From the NCBI RefSeq assembly GCF_040054535.1, contig NC_090784.1, positions 14,299,501 through 14,363,500 on the forward strand: a stretch of 64,000 bases of DNA, given 5' to 3'. The number at the start of each line of letters is the position of its first letter. The first letter of the stretch is position 1. The notes under the pieces were generated by a model that had not been told where the DNA came from, did not search any database, and was given only the letters and a program-made list of their open reading frames with translations. A program made the position numbers and the translations under genes. This document shows positions 1 to 23,200 of the stretch, in pieces. The stretch is from Antennarius striatus (lineage: Eukaryota; Chordata; Actinopteri; Lophiiformes; Antennariidae).

Positions 1-640
1 AGAAGTTGTGTTGAGTAGAAGTGGCTTAGAAGTGGACAGCGTTAAAGAATTAGGCATTGAATGTTATAAATTCAAACCTTCATGTAGCCACCAGGGAGTG
101 TAGCATGTCTCACTTAGAAGTGATTTGAGCTGCTAGCAATTTTCTCCACAATTGTGTTCTCATTTTATCTGTGGTTTTGTGCAGCACTGTAGGGCATCAC
201 TGACTGTCTGGCCTGCTGTCACGCTGCAGATTGCACACTCTTGAGCTTAACCTCTTCACTCTTCTTGTGATTTTCAGTTAATGTTTTCTATGTCAGGGCA
301 GTCAATCTCAATTCAGCCAACAGATAATACTCTGCAATGCTGTCTTGCTGTATTTGCTGTAAACTGATGCTGTGTTCAACGACGTGGCAGGAATGACATT
401 GGTCTGTTTTAACCTTCAGTGGTCCTCTGCTCTTTACGCCAATCAGTTTGTCAGGATAAAAAACGTGCTGAGGGGTGATAAGAGGTAACAAGGAAACACT
501 GGACTACGCATGGCTTGTGATATCAGTGTGTTTGTACATGTGTGAGTTCTGGCTAGGGGTGACATTGTTACTACTGGAAGTACCATTTCACGCAGGTACC
601 CTCTTGTGCATTTTTTTGTGCGCATGTGCATTCTAAAGGG
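1..640. other. Upstream flank of atp4a, no gene seen
   Basis: No open reading frame with recognisable protein similarity and no repeat that I can name. The stretch runs up to the TATA-like element of atp4a, so it may hold distal promoter sequence, but I see no specific site to defend. Confidence 0.5.
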
Positions 641-651
641 GAGTTGTTATG

Positions 652-658
652 TATAAAA
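652..658 (+). promoter_or_regulatory. atp4a: Probable TATA box of atp4a
   Basis: The sequence tataaaa lies about 180 bases upstream of the ATG at 838. This places a start site near 680 and leaves a 5' UTR of about 155 bases. A focused TATA promoter fits a strongly tissue-restricted gene. Inferred from position and motif only. Confidence 0.5.
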
Positions 659-837
659 GGCTATTCCAGATTATCTGTCCTGTTTCTGACCATTGTGTTT
701 GTTTCAACAAGGGCAAAACTGCCTGTGCGTTTTAGACTGGACCCTAACTGGCAGCCAAAATTTCGGGGACAAAGAAGGATCGAGTCATCTGGACTTCCAT
801 TGATTTAGGAGAGCAGTCCCCTATTACACCTGCAGCC

Positions 838-10202
<9,365 letters not shown>

Positions 10203-10389
10203 GAGCAGAGAAGCTCTTTCCAACATCTACATGCATGAAAGTGTCACTCACTGAAGGAATGCAAACCTAGAACCCAAACCAGGAACTGCATTCACTCATC
10301 CATTCATTCTTTCCTCGATATTACTGTGTGATCTATGTATTCATAACCTGTCTTTTAATGCCAAAAGTCTATTTAGAGCATTAATAAGG

Positions 10390-10489
10390 AATAAAAAGGT
10401 ATCAATTACTGAAATTCATCATTTAATTCCCATATATTTGTTGTGTTTCAGCTTGTTGATTGTGGCTGTGTTGTATTTGTATGAATAAA
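10390..10489 (+). terminator. atp4a: Polyadenylation signals of atp4a
   Basis: AATAAA hexamers lie at 10390-10395 and 10484-10489, about 190 and 280 bases after the TGA. The second (gaataaagaa) has the cleaner context. The 3' UTR would be about 200-310 bases. Confidence 0.6.
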
Positions 10490-10509
10490 GAATTTTCAGA
10501 GTGATGATG

Positions 10510-11165
10510 ACTTCCAATCGTTAACAAGATCCTAAACTTCTTCATAATCGTTTGATATTTTTTTTGTTTTGTTTTTATATCTTCACTCAGAGGTAATCGT
10601 TGACCCAAAAGTATACAGACGCTCCTCTACTTACTTTCATTCGTTTTACGTTTTTTCTATTTTATGTTTGAACTGACTGTAAAATAATTTTGTAAAAAAA
10701 ATTTTTGTGAGTGAATTTTTGAGTTTAGCGCGCTCTCCGTAGTATGAGACGTTCAAACGATCTTACGTTTGACACTGTGTCCATTGTTTACATGGTGACA
10801 GACTGAATGTGCCTTGCCTCTTCCCAGTTCATCGCTTGTTACCCTTGTGTTAAGACGTCGTATCTGTGATCTCTGTGTTTACGTATACATTGTTTTGCGT
10901 ATTTGTAACCCTAAGTGAAATGGTTGGTCAAAAGCTTAAGTCTACAATTGATTAGTGGTAGTCAAAAGAAGCGGTGTGTTATAAGATATGGTAATAGAAT
11001 TTATGAGATGTACATACAGTATTAACGGTCACACATTGCTGGAACATACTGTAACAACTTATGCTCATTTTCACATTACATTTTAACATTTATGTTATTG
11101 TAAAAATAGGATGCACCACCAAATTACATAAAATGATTTTTGATTTAATACAGAGATTTGCTCTT
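10510..11165. other. Convergent intergenic spacer between atp4a and dennd3
   Basis: About 650 bases separate the polyadenylation signals of two genes facing each other tail to tail. I see no reading frame, RNA gene or named repeat in it. Confidence 0.5.
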
Positions 11166-11171
11166 TGCCAT

Positions 11172-11177
11172 TTTATT
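11172..11177 (-). terminator. dennd3: Polyadenylation signal of dennd3
   Basis: AATAAA on the minus strand (tttatt on the plus strand), about 86 bases past the dennd3 stop codon. It gives a short 3' UTR. Confidence 0.6.
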
Positions 11178-11262
11178 CACCGGACTCCACCCAAAGCCAA
11201 AAAAAAATTTTTTTCCCCCTCCATGATTCTCTCCAACTTTATATTTTCTCCAAAGGTGTTCC

Positions 11263-14200
11263 CTACTCAACTTTCCAGATGGCGATTTTGCCATCACGCC
11301 ATGCAGAACCACTCAGGACGTAGCGATCCTCAGCGGAGCAGAGCGTCTGGATGCTGTCTGCATGGGCCTGCAGCTCCTTTGTTACAGTGAGGCTCTCTGG
11401 GTTCATCACCAGCAGTTGACTTCTCATATTGCCATCACACTGACCCCCAATCCAGCCTTTTCCATGACCGGCCACCCAAATCTGTGGGGAGAAGAAAGTA
11501 TAAAGAAAATGTAGAAGTGATCACTAATTAGGGGGGAAACACAAATAAAAAAAACCATAAATAGTATTACTGTAACTGGTTTTCTCAAACAAGCATACTT
11601 TTTAATATGTTACACAAAACAACTGAATCATCACAAACATAACTCCACCTTACTGCCTCATGAAGGAATGCCTGCCTTGTGTTCTCATGAACCAGTATCT
11701 AGGTCACAAAAAAGAATAAATTCAAATAGCTCAGTGCTTGTGTACCAAAACTCACCTGGTCTTTGACTCTTATCATACAAGTGACTCCTGAGCTGCCAGG
11801 CAGCAAGATTCTTTTGGCTGGAAGACTATAGTTTGTATACCAGAGACATACTTCCCCTGTGTTTGCACAGCCCGTCCACAACTGCCCTCGCTGCAACAAA
11901 CACGAGAAAGTGGGCATAGACAAAATTATTTTTACTTGTGGTTATAAATTCATCTTCGTAAATGAGTTTCACTGAAGGGGATTCATGTTTCAATTAGTCT
12001 TGTTTGTCTCATTTCAGGTATATTATAACTCTAGGTACACAAAACTCATGGAAGTACCTTGACCTTCTTCTTTTCCTTTCGGACTTTCCCTTCAGGGGTC
12101 GCCACAGCAAATCAGTTGCCTCCATCTAACCCTGTCTTTTGCATCCTCTTCTCTCACACAAACTACCTTCATGTCCTCTTTCACTACATCCATAAATCTT
12201 TGGTCTTCCTATAGGCCTTCTGTCTGGCAGTTCAAAGCTCAGCATCCGTCTACCAATATATTCACTATCTCTCATCTGGACATGTCCAAACCATCTCAGT
12301 CTGGCCTCTCTGACTTTATCTCCAAAACCTCTAACTTGCTGTTCCTCTGATGCACTCATTCCTGATCGTATCCATCCTGGTCACTCCCAAAGAGAACCTG
12401 AGCATCTTCTGCACCTCCAGCTCTGTCTCATGTCTTTTCCTCAGTGACACTGTCTCTAGACCAAACAACATCGCTGGTCTCACCAGTTTTGTACACCATT
12501 CCTTTCATTTTAGTTGAAACTTTTCTATCACACAGCACACCTGACACTTTCCTCCACCCGTTCCATCCTGCCTGTACACGCTTCTTCATCTCTTTTCCAC
12601 ACTCTTCATTGCTCTGGCCTGTTGACCCTAAGCACTCAAAATCCACCACCTTCTTGATCTCTTCTCCCTGTAACCTCACTCTTCCACCTGGGTCCTTCTA
12701 ATTCACACACATGTACTGTGTCTTACTGCGGCTAACCTTCATTCCTCTCCTTTCCATCACAAACCTCCACCTGTCTAGCTTCTCCTCCACCTGTTCCCTG
12801 CTCTCACTAAAAATCACAATTTCATCTGCAAACATCATCATCACTCCAGAATTCCTCATACAGTACCACAGTTCTTCTCTGGGAACCCTGTCATAAGTCA
12901 TCCAAAGCTGTTTAAGTCAATCCACTGGATGTTAAGAAAGTTTTTGAAGACGTTTTGTCTCTCATCCAACAGACTTTTTCATTTCTGAAGGTGGCTGGTC
13001 ATGTCCCAGCTTATTAACCCTGTGGGGTGTGGTCAACCTATGTTCCTGCTTCTCCTGGATCCTTTTTGCAAAGTCAAACACCATCTGTCCTTCTGCATTC
13101 CTCTGCTGGATACCAAACCTGCCCATCACCTCCTCCTCACCTCTGTTTCCTGCACCAACATGTCCATTGAAGTCTGCACCAATGACAACTCTCTCACTTC
13201 TAGGTATGCTCTGCATCACTTCATCAAAGTCCAACCAGAGTTTCTTCTTCTCTTCCAGCTCACATCCTACCTGTGGAGCATACCTACTAACAACATTGAA
13301 CATCACACCTTCGATTTCTAGCTTCAGACTCATCACTCTATCTGACACTCTTTTTACCTTCAGGACATTCCTAATGAACTCCTCCTTCAAGATAAGTCCT
13401 ACTCCATTTCTCTTCCTATCTACCCCATGATAGAAGAACTTGAACCCTGCTCCTAAACTTATAACCTTGCTACCTTTCCACCTGGTCTCCTGGACACACA
13501 GTATATGAACTTTCCTCCTCTGCATGTCAACCAACTCTCTACCTTTTCCTGTCATTGTTCCAACATTCAACATCCCTACTCTTAGTCCTATAGTCTTGGA
13601 GTTTGTCTTCTCTCTCATTCTACGAACACACTTTCCTCCTCTCCCTCTTCGACCAACAGTAGTCCAGTTTCCACTGGCAATCTAGGTGAACTGCACCAAT
13701 GGCGGTTGTTGTTAACACTGGCCTTGGCCGATCTGGTATGGAAGTCATATATTCTATTTGCATATAGATTTAGCAAAAGTTTTAGGTCGGATAACCTTCC
13801 TGACGCAATCCTGTATTTATCCGGGCCTGGGATCTGCACAATAAGACACTGGCTTGTGCCCTCTTGCGGCTACATTATGGAAGTACCTTTACCTATGTAG
13901 TCCTTAAGGGATCAATAAAGTTATACTCTACTCTCTTAATGTCCTGCTAAATTGCACAGTTTCAAAAGTCACCTCTGGAATGACGATGAAGCTGCTGAAG
14001 CTACTGGAAATGCTCCGTAAGTCATCGGGGAGAGTTATTTTTTTTTGCGGTGTCCCACTCTTTTCCAGTACCACAATGCTGTCACGACAACCTGCGTACA
14101 CACATAAACACTTAAACTGTCAAGGGGCCCGTTTTACAAAGGCAGGGTTAACATACCCTGAGGCAAACCTGTGGTTCTTGGTTGCTTTACCCTGAACTTG

Positions 14201-17200
14201 GAAAAACCAGGGATTTTGGTTTCACAAACGCGTTTCAGGGTTAGTTTTTCCAACCCAGAGTAAGTTGACCAGCAGTTTAACAGACGCAACAACTCGAACA
14301 AAAGCCATCATCAATGGAGCCCCGAGTCGATGATTTACCATGACGACGGACGAGACGCGCACCGCAACACTTTACGGCAGTCGAAGTGCAGATTTTAATT
14401 TATGAATATGAAGACTTTGAGGACATTTTCAGAAGAAAGAACAGCATTGCAGCTGCAAAGCAGAGCGACATGTCGTGGGAGTGAATTGCTGCTCAAGTCG
14501 ATGCGTAAGTTTAAACGTAGTCCGTTCCACTCACAGTAAAAATACGTAAGTAAACGGCTTCAATAATAGTTTATTAATGTATTTTATTTAGGTGCGATCC
14601 AGTGGGGGGGAGAAGCGCACGTCAGCAGCTGAGAATGAAGCATAAAAACATTGTTCGCACAGGTCAGACTTCTGCATCATGTCGTTGGGGATCCTCCTCA
14701 TTATGTTTGATATTGTACAGTAAATATTAAGTTGACGTTTGACTGTTCAGTTGTTTTATCGCCAACACAATGCTCTTCTCATGCACATAAATGCGCTCTC
14801 ATCTATATCAGGTTCTGTTCAATATGAAATATATTTAAACGTTTTATTGTTATGTAAATAAAACAGTAAATTGGCATATGCACGTTACAAAAACAGTTGA
14901 GAAGGATATTCACACCACTGCGTACACCTATATTATATAAGAACTGATATCAAGAGCTGACATGTAGCTCGTTTGATACAGTAATAGCCAAAACTGCTTT
15001 AGTTCTTACATCAGTGGCTGTGACATTGTACTGCTTATAACCGCTTTAAGGTATTCCAAGTTTTATTTTCTGTCTGTTTTAGTCACATGATATACACAGG
15101 ACTTAATAATTGATAAAGAAAAAGAAATTAACAAGAAATTGAAGAAACCAAAGGTGGTCAAATATTTTATGTCACTGATTGTTCTCTTCCCATTGCTTCA
15201 CATTCTGGTGGAATACAGAGTGTGACATTTATCCTCTACTGAAGTATTAACAAATTCTCATCCTTTTTTAAAAGAGCATGGATGGACAGTAGCAGAAGAG
15301 TCCCAACTGCACAGAGTATCACAATGAAATAGACGCTCAGTGACCACTAGCGATTCATTCTGTGGAATTCATATGTAAATATGTTTTAATGTCCTACTCA
15401 TGTATTCCCATCTATCTGCTGAAGAAGTTTATTGAATTTACTTTCTAAAAAAATACAGAAAATAGAAATGGTTTACTAGGACATCCAGATTAGGAGGACA
15501 GATCTGCACATAGAAATACTGGAGCACAAGTTAGAGGTGGGTAATGGTCACAGGTGAATCATGTTAACTATTAGAATGTTAAGTATTGTAACGATACAAA
15601 AAGTAACTTTGTATTTGTCAGAAATAAAAAGACCACAAGAAATGAGTACTGTACGTTTTTATTGTTCGCTGTGATGGTGACTCTGAAATGATTCTGGCAG
15701 ATGCTGACTGTTACTGCTCTGCCTTCCTGGATAGCAGGAATCATCCTGAGGTGTCGTAGGCTCTCTCCTGTAATGTATAGTGGATTCATTAGACTGGATT
15801 ACACAATGAAGACAAGTGAATTATTGTGCAAATCTTTAGGTTACTGACCACGTTACAGTAAGCTGTTCAGGTGAGACCATATATCCAAGAGTCAGGAACA
15901 GACCCAGACCTCCACATCAGAAATGTAGTCAGCAGTATTACATGATCTGGACAGATGTATATCTATAATGCAGTGTTGAACATGTTGAAACAATGTTCAG
16001 TCTACAAGTACCTTGATGGGAATGAGGTACCATCTGTGCAGCCAATTACATTGGGAAATCCTAAAAGAAATTAAAGTTAACAATCCAATTTTGAGGTTGT
16101 AGCACAATGTCATTAAGAGAATATCATTTGAAATTCATTTATCAGATTTCTACATCATTCACCTGAAATCCTGTGGAACTCCTTCTTGATGCTTCTGACA
16201 GGTTTATCTCCAGGGAAATAGAAAAACTGTTTCAAGTAAAAGTTTCAAGGCGAGGCGCACTGAGCATCTCTCACATTGTGTAGACAAACTACCGTTTGCG
16301 AATAAAAAATAAAAACTGACTGGAGCACTACACACAGCACTGCTGCAGATGTGAGGATGGATCAGGTCGTGGGTGTGTGTGTGTGTGATGGCTCGGGACG
16401 TGACTCGGTAGCAATCATAAAGAGAACTGTCTGGATATGACTGGACATCTGAACACGATGTCCAGGGCGGAGTCAGAAGAAACCCTGGGTTTGTGGAATA
16501 AAACCTGCTCCCGACCAGGTTATGATCAGAGAGTCTGTTACTGCGGTAACAAACCCAGATGTTCAGTTTACCTTGTTACGTGAAACAGGTCAGGGTTACA
16601 GCTCTAATCCTGGGTTAAGTTACCTCCCTTTGTGAAACCGAAAACCCTGGTTTTCCCTGATTTTAGGGTTTCCACTGAACCTGCTTTGTGACATGGCCCA
16701 TCCTCCCGACCAGGCTTGCTTAAGAATATGTTACTGTAGTAACAAACCTAGAGGTTCACTTTACCTCGCCTCATGACACAGGCTAGGTTTACTCCTCTGA
16801 CTCTGGGTTAAGTTACCTCTCTTTGTGATACCGGAAACCCTGGTTTTCCCTGATTTCAGGGTTAACTAAACTAAACTGGCTTTGTGAAACAGGCCCAAGA
16901 TCATATTATAAGTAAGTGCTATTGTTTGAGTTTCATTTGACTGTGACATTAAAGTTGTAAAGCCTCAGGTACATATAATCAGTGGTCAGCTAGTTTTAAG
17001 GCAGTAACAGCTATGAAAGAGAAGAAAAGGGATTTATGTGGACTCACAACACCATAATGTCCCAGCATGAATCTGTATGGAGGAGAGATGCTCACAGCTG
17101 AGGTGCAACTGTCGCGTCACTTTGAGACTGTCCGAGTCCCATTGCAGAATTGTCCCATCACAGCTGCAGGAGTATATCTGCTGACTGGGAAAGACACATG

Positions 17201-20200
17201 TGCATTTATACATTTAAGGTCAGCTTCAGAAATGTGATTGTAAATGTAAATCTCACAAAGCTCGCAACTAAATAACATAATCATGCCTCTACCTGTGACA
17301 CTGATCTATGGTCTCTCCTGTGAGTCCAGTCACTTCATGTCTGTGTTCGGTCAGCTGTCTGTTGCATGACATGCTGTGAGTGTCAATGATATAAATTACA
17401 GAGTCCTGCGATCCAATCCATACTTGCTCCTGGATCAGTCCCAGCATGCAGTTCTACAAAGCAAATTATTTCCTTTGAAAGTGGCAGGTCAGCTTATACA
17501 AAATCACTCTTGTTAATAATACAGCGCATGCAGCATAGATGTGTAGAACCCTATGTGGACTTTCTCCTATAACTACAGTATAACACTTGCCAAACCAATT
17601 GCAAAGATCACAAAAAAAATTTGCTTAGAGAGACACAAAGCTGAATACTTTTGGGAATATGTTAAGTACTTAAAACATAATTGAATTTGGTGTCATCAAA
17701 TCAACATGAAGTTTAAATACAGCTTAATTTAAGCTACAATGTGAGAAGTTGACAGATTTGCTTTTTCTCATACACACAAAATCAAGTCCTTTCAGATATT
17801 GTAAAGACTTTCTAAATACACATATATTAAGACGTAAGGTCAACTTTTCCCTTATTAGGTTTAAACAAATTCATTTTAAAATAAGTTCTTTGATGCAGCA
17901 CCCCCCACTGAGCACAAAACATTTAAGAAGACATTGATGGGAAAAAATGGAGATGTTTAAATAAATGTTGCTCATAGAAACACTCGGCAGCATCCTTGCT
18001 CTCACCAGCTGCTCCTGTCCGACCTGTATGCTGGCCTGTAGTATGGACCAGCTAGAAGCATCAAACACAACCACTCTCCCCCCGCTAAGAGCCACCCAGA
18101 GCTTCGGGTTCATATCATCCACTGCATCATTGCTACTCAGCTGACCTGGAGAAAGTTAGACGTCGAGAAAGGGTGACAGAGCAGTGAACAACTGAATTAA
18201 AAAGAAACGTTACTCAGATTAGCTTCTTATATGTTTGTAAATTGCTGTGCTTCATTTCAGCCCTTAAAACCACTTGAAACTTTTATTCTGACAAGTTTAA
18301 ATAAATGACAGATGAAAGGGACAGTTATCCTGCTGCTGATATCCTGCTGCTGAACCCAGCTTCTATGGACATATCGGGGGACGACGGATCAGCGTTCACG
18401 TCGCATCACCCCCAGTACCCAGGTTCGCCTGGGGAAGCTAAAGATCCTACAAGCAGACTAAATTCTGAGAGACGATGCCAAAAAGCCAAGTCACAGAATC
18501 CTAGTCCCAGTCCTATAGCCAAAAGCAGACAGCTCCAAGAGCACCTGGTGGTAGGACCAGCCTTTTGAATACTACAACTCAATGTTGAAGGTCTTTCCTC
18601 AACCAAGCAAAGCCTCATCTAAGTCCTTGCCTCCTCCCAACATTCTGTTGATGTCATCTGCCTCCAAGAGACCCACATTGGCACAGAGGTAGCAGGCCAA
18701 TACACATCAATGGTTATGACCTCCTGTGCTATACACCCCATGCCAAACATGGACTTGCCACCTATGAAGTAGCCGAAGCAAACCACCTGACAACAACACA
18801 GTTCACAGATGCCTTAACCATCGGTGGCTTCCATATTGCTAACGTGTATAAGCCCCCGTGTGCCCATTGGGATCTGCAAGTTCTGCCCACTCTTCCCCAC
18901 CCCGCCATCTATGTGGGGGACTTCAACAGCCACCACCCCAATTGGGGATACCCAGCAGTGGACTGCGATGGTGAGGCACTTTCAGACTGGGCATCCAGGA
19001 ATGACCTTGCTCTGATACATGACCCCATGGTGGTGACCCCCCATTGGTGCTTGATGACTTCCCACACAGCCAACACCGGCCTTAGCTCATACACATTGGC
19101 CTACAACTCCCAGTCATAACGAGCCCAAGGAAGATGCGCTGGAACCTCCACAAAGCCCACTGGCGGAAATACCGTGAAACTCTGGATTGAAGTATTGTTA
19201 CCATCCCACTCCACACAATCACAATAGATGAAGCATACAACCACTTCTGCTGTGCCATCTACAAGGCTGTCCACTCAGCAATCCCAAGAGGTTACTGACC
19301 CGTCTACGTCCCCTGCCTGGATGAAGAAAGTGCTGCCCTCCTGCAAGCCTATGAAGCGTAAGGGGACCCTGAAATGGCAGACCACCTCATTGAATCACTG
19401 ACTACAGCCCGACAAAAAAGGTGGGAGGAGACAGTAAATGACTTGAGTTTCACCACTTCTAGCAGGAAATGTTGGAGCCTCATCCGCCCCCTAGGAGTTG
19501 CACAGAAACCTCCTACCCAAAGCAGACCATCCGTCACACCCAACGAAGTGGCATCCCACCTATTGGTCATAGCAAAACCAACCCAAGACAAACACACCAG
19601 AAGAGGAATGACAGCTGAGCTTAAGGAACAACAGAAAACACCCAAAGAGGAAGACAACTCTGAACTTCCTCAACCTTTTGAGAGTGATGAACTGGGGAAA
19701 GTCCTGCAGGGCCTGAAATGTGGGAAGGCAGCTGGATATGACAACATCTTGCCGGAGTTCATGAAGCATCTGGGCCCTCGAGCCATAACCTGGCTGACCC
19801 AATTCTACAGTAGAATCGTACAGAAAAATCAGATTCCAAAGAAATGGCGCACAGCCAAAGTCATTGCGATACTGAAACCAGGCAAAGACCAGAAAATACC
19901 TGCAAGCTACTTCCCAATCTCCCTACTCTGTGTTCCCTACAAAATCTTGGAACGTCTAATACTCCACCACATATCCACAGGAGTAGAGGACCTCCTCTGT
20001 GCGGACCAGGCAGGTTTCAGGAAGGACCGTAGCACAAGAGAACAAGTACTGGCCCTTACTACGTTCATCGAAAATGGCTTCGAGAACAGACTAAAGACCG
20101 GGACTGTGTTTCTTGACCTCACAGCCGCCTGTGATACGGTCTGGTACAAAGGCCTCCTTCTGAAACTTGCAAAGGCAACAACAATCATCAAAACTCTCCT

Positions 20201-23200
20201 GACCAACCAGAGGTTCAGAGTACACCTCGGCCAGAACAACAATTCATGGAGAACATAGAAAAATCGACTCTCCCAAGGCTCATTTCTCGCTCCAACATTG
20301 TTCAACCTCTACACAAATGACCTCCCCCGCACCAAATCCCGCAAATTCATCTATGCAGATGACATCTGCCTTGCATTCCAAACACCAGATTTGGAACAGC
20401 TGGAACACGTGCTCACAGAAGACCTCAGCAAACTACACCAGTACAGCAAAACTTGGCGGCTAAAACCAAGCCCTGCAAAAACTGTCTCCAGTGTACTCCA
20501 TCTGCATAATGCAACAGCAGCCAGAGGACTGAACATCTCCCTGAGTGGGCTCGAACTTAAGCACGCCCCCTATCCCATCTACCTTGGAGTGACCCTAGAA
20601 AGGACCCTTTCCTTCAAGCAACACATAGCAGGGATGGTGGCTAAGATAAAGTCCAGAAACAACCTGCTCTGTAAGCTTGCCGGTGTAAAATGGGGCACTT
20701 CCACTTCCATACTACGCACCTCAGCTTTGGCCCTTGCTTATTCTGCAGCGGAATACTGTGCTACTGTTTGGTGCAGGTCATCCACACACACCACGTGGAC
20801 ACCCAGCTCAACTCAACCATGAGAATCATAATCGGGACAATTCGCTGAACACATCCGGCAAACAGCATCATCCCAAAGGACGCTCCAGAAGGTCAAAGTC
20901 TCCCCCCATCTACCTATCCATCAAGACATCCTTAACCCACCCACTGCTCGACTCCCATCCAGATGCCCATCTGGAAGAACCCCCCACCAACTGACTTTAC
21001 TATCCAGTCAGCTTGGAAAAAGGAATGGGATTCCAAGGAGGTCTGCAACAAACATCTGGTGTCAGACCCCACCCATCCGGTCCCTGGCACCGAGCTTCCA
21101 CGAAGACAGTGGTCAACCCTCAACAGATTTAGGACTGGACATGGCCCGTGCTTGGCCAGCCTTTGAAGGATGAAGGATCTTTCATACACCACCATGATCC
21201 ATGATCCCATTCAAAATAAACAAATTTTTTGTTATGTTTTGTCCTAGATTATGTTCAAAATGTTTCTCACTGTTGGAATGAACCACTGCCACAACGGCTT
21301 AACATTGTTAACGATTCCTAAGTGACATGTTTTTTTCATGGTGGGGAAACCCGGTTTAGTACAAGGCCATGCTGGGAATGCTGAGATTTGAATCCATGAC
21401 TTAAAATTTGCTAGGAGTTGAACCTAGAATCTCCTGATCCCTACTCAGACGCATTATACATTTCACCACTGGCCCATAATTGCATGAACAATTTTTTTAA
21501 ATTGTATTTCAAAACGGATTAGGAATTGTCATTCTATCTTGGGAATGTTTTACAGAATGTTAAAACTTTTTGAACATAGAGGAGAAATGCAGCAGAAGCA
21601 CAAATGGAGCATTGAGCAGAAATGCTTTAAGCGTGTCCTTTTTGTCCTCATTAGAATCATGCTCTGACAGTGGCTGTCTTGTGACTTTAGCGACATGTGT
21701 AAAGGAAATTAAGAGCTCATGATCTCTCTGCTCAGAAAGAGCTTCAGCGAGTGAAACTGATTATCACCATACATAATGTTCTTCCATGTGTTGAACAGCA
21801 AAGGATGGATAATACCAGCAAGAGGACAACAGGGAGATATGCATGAACAAATGATCACAGTAACCTGGTGTGTATAGCAGCACATGCACAGTCTGAGGTT
21901 CAGCCAGGTCCAGTGATGGGTTGATCTTGTGTTTGAGCATCTCTGTAGTAGTTTTAGGCACCATCATGGGCACTGGTCCGGAAAACACAAAAGAATGGAA
22001 ATGGAGAGGTTAAACGTTAAATGAATATTAGAAATTCAACAGAAAATGATCTGGCAACTACGCAGAGAAAAAAAGAACAAAAAAATATATTAATCATTTT
22101 CATATTCATGACAAAAAATACTCATACTGAAAGGAAGACAGCAAGTAAAATCCTGCATTAATGAAGAGTAAAAGGGCAGAATGCAGTAAAGACAATAGAA
22201 CTATCTCCACACCTTCATGCTTGATCTTATCAAAGTAGGCCAACTTAGAAGCAGCTGTGATGGACCTCTGGGTCTGCAGGCTGCCCATGACAGCATCCAT
22301 CAGTAGGATGTTGGTCAGAGCTTGCATCAGGTACTGAGGGTCCTATATGAAAATAAATAGTATTAGTTTCCATTTCCTTCTAAAGTGCTGTCCGTTATTG
22401 TTTCATTCCTTTTATTTTGCAATGTTTCCTTTTGTCTCTCCTTGACTTTTTTAATTCCCATTGGTTTTGTTGCTTTTTTGTAGCGTGATATTGTCTCTTA
22501 CCTCTTTTCTTTTTGGATTCACAGACTGTTCTTTTGACTTTCTATTGTCATTATCTTTTTCTTTTCTTCATCTGTTGTGCATTTTTTATATTGCATTCTC
22601 TTTTTTTAAAGCATCCTCTCTGTCTTACATTTATTGAGCCTTATGGCTTTGCCCTTGATGTTTTTGTAATTTTCCTTACAGATTTACTTCACCTTATGTT
22701 GATCAGACAACTTGCGTCCAGCCCACATTTCTTTGACCAAAAGGCTCCAAAGCCCAGTCTCTGTCTTCAGGTTGGCCTCAAACACCTCAGGCCGGCCCGA
22801 GGTCATGGTCTGGATGTGAAGGGCAGGGAAACGGAAAAGCAGAGCTGGAATGACCTTCACCTCCTGCACACACATTAGATGTTGCTTTCGGAAACGTTTT
22901 TAAGGTTACACATGAATATTCGTAATATAATATTCAACAGAATTGGGAAGTGGGATATCTAACCTGAATGTCTCTGAATTTAGTGATTTCCAAGAAGCCA
23001 GGTTGTCCTTGAATGAGCAAGAACAGACGTTTCTGCGTTACTGCAATTTTACCGACGCCACGGGAAGTCTTGACACACTGCGACAATTTGTAGACACACT
23101 CGATATCATCAAGTTGGTAATTGACTTCAGAGGGCAAGCTTAAGTCTTGTGTCTCTGACTTTTTCTCTTTCCAAACGGTGTAGAAGACCTTGAACAGTTT

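Noticed and set aside
13001-13430. Plus-strand reading frames of 106 and 133 codons
   Set aside because: They are antisense shadows of the RTE endonuclease on the minus strand.
22513-22878. 121-codon plus-strand frame in dennd3
   Set aside because: Antisense to dennd3 exon 19 (22693-22863), which has correct splice borders and family similarity.
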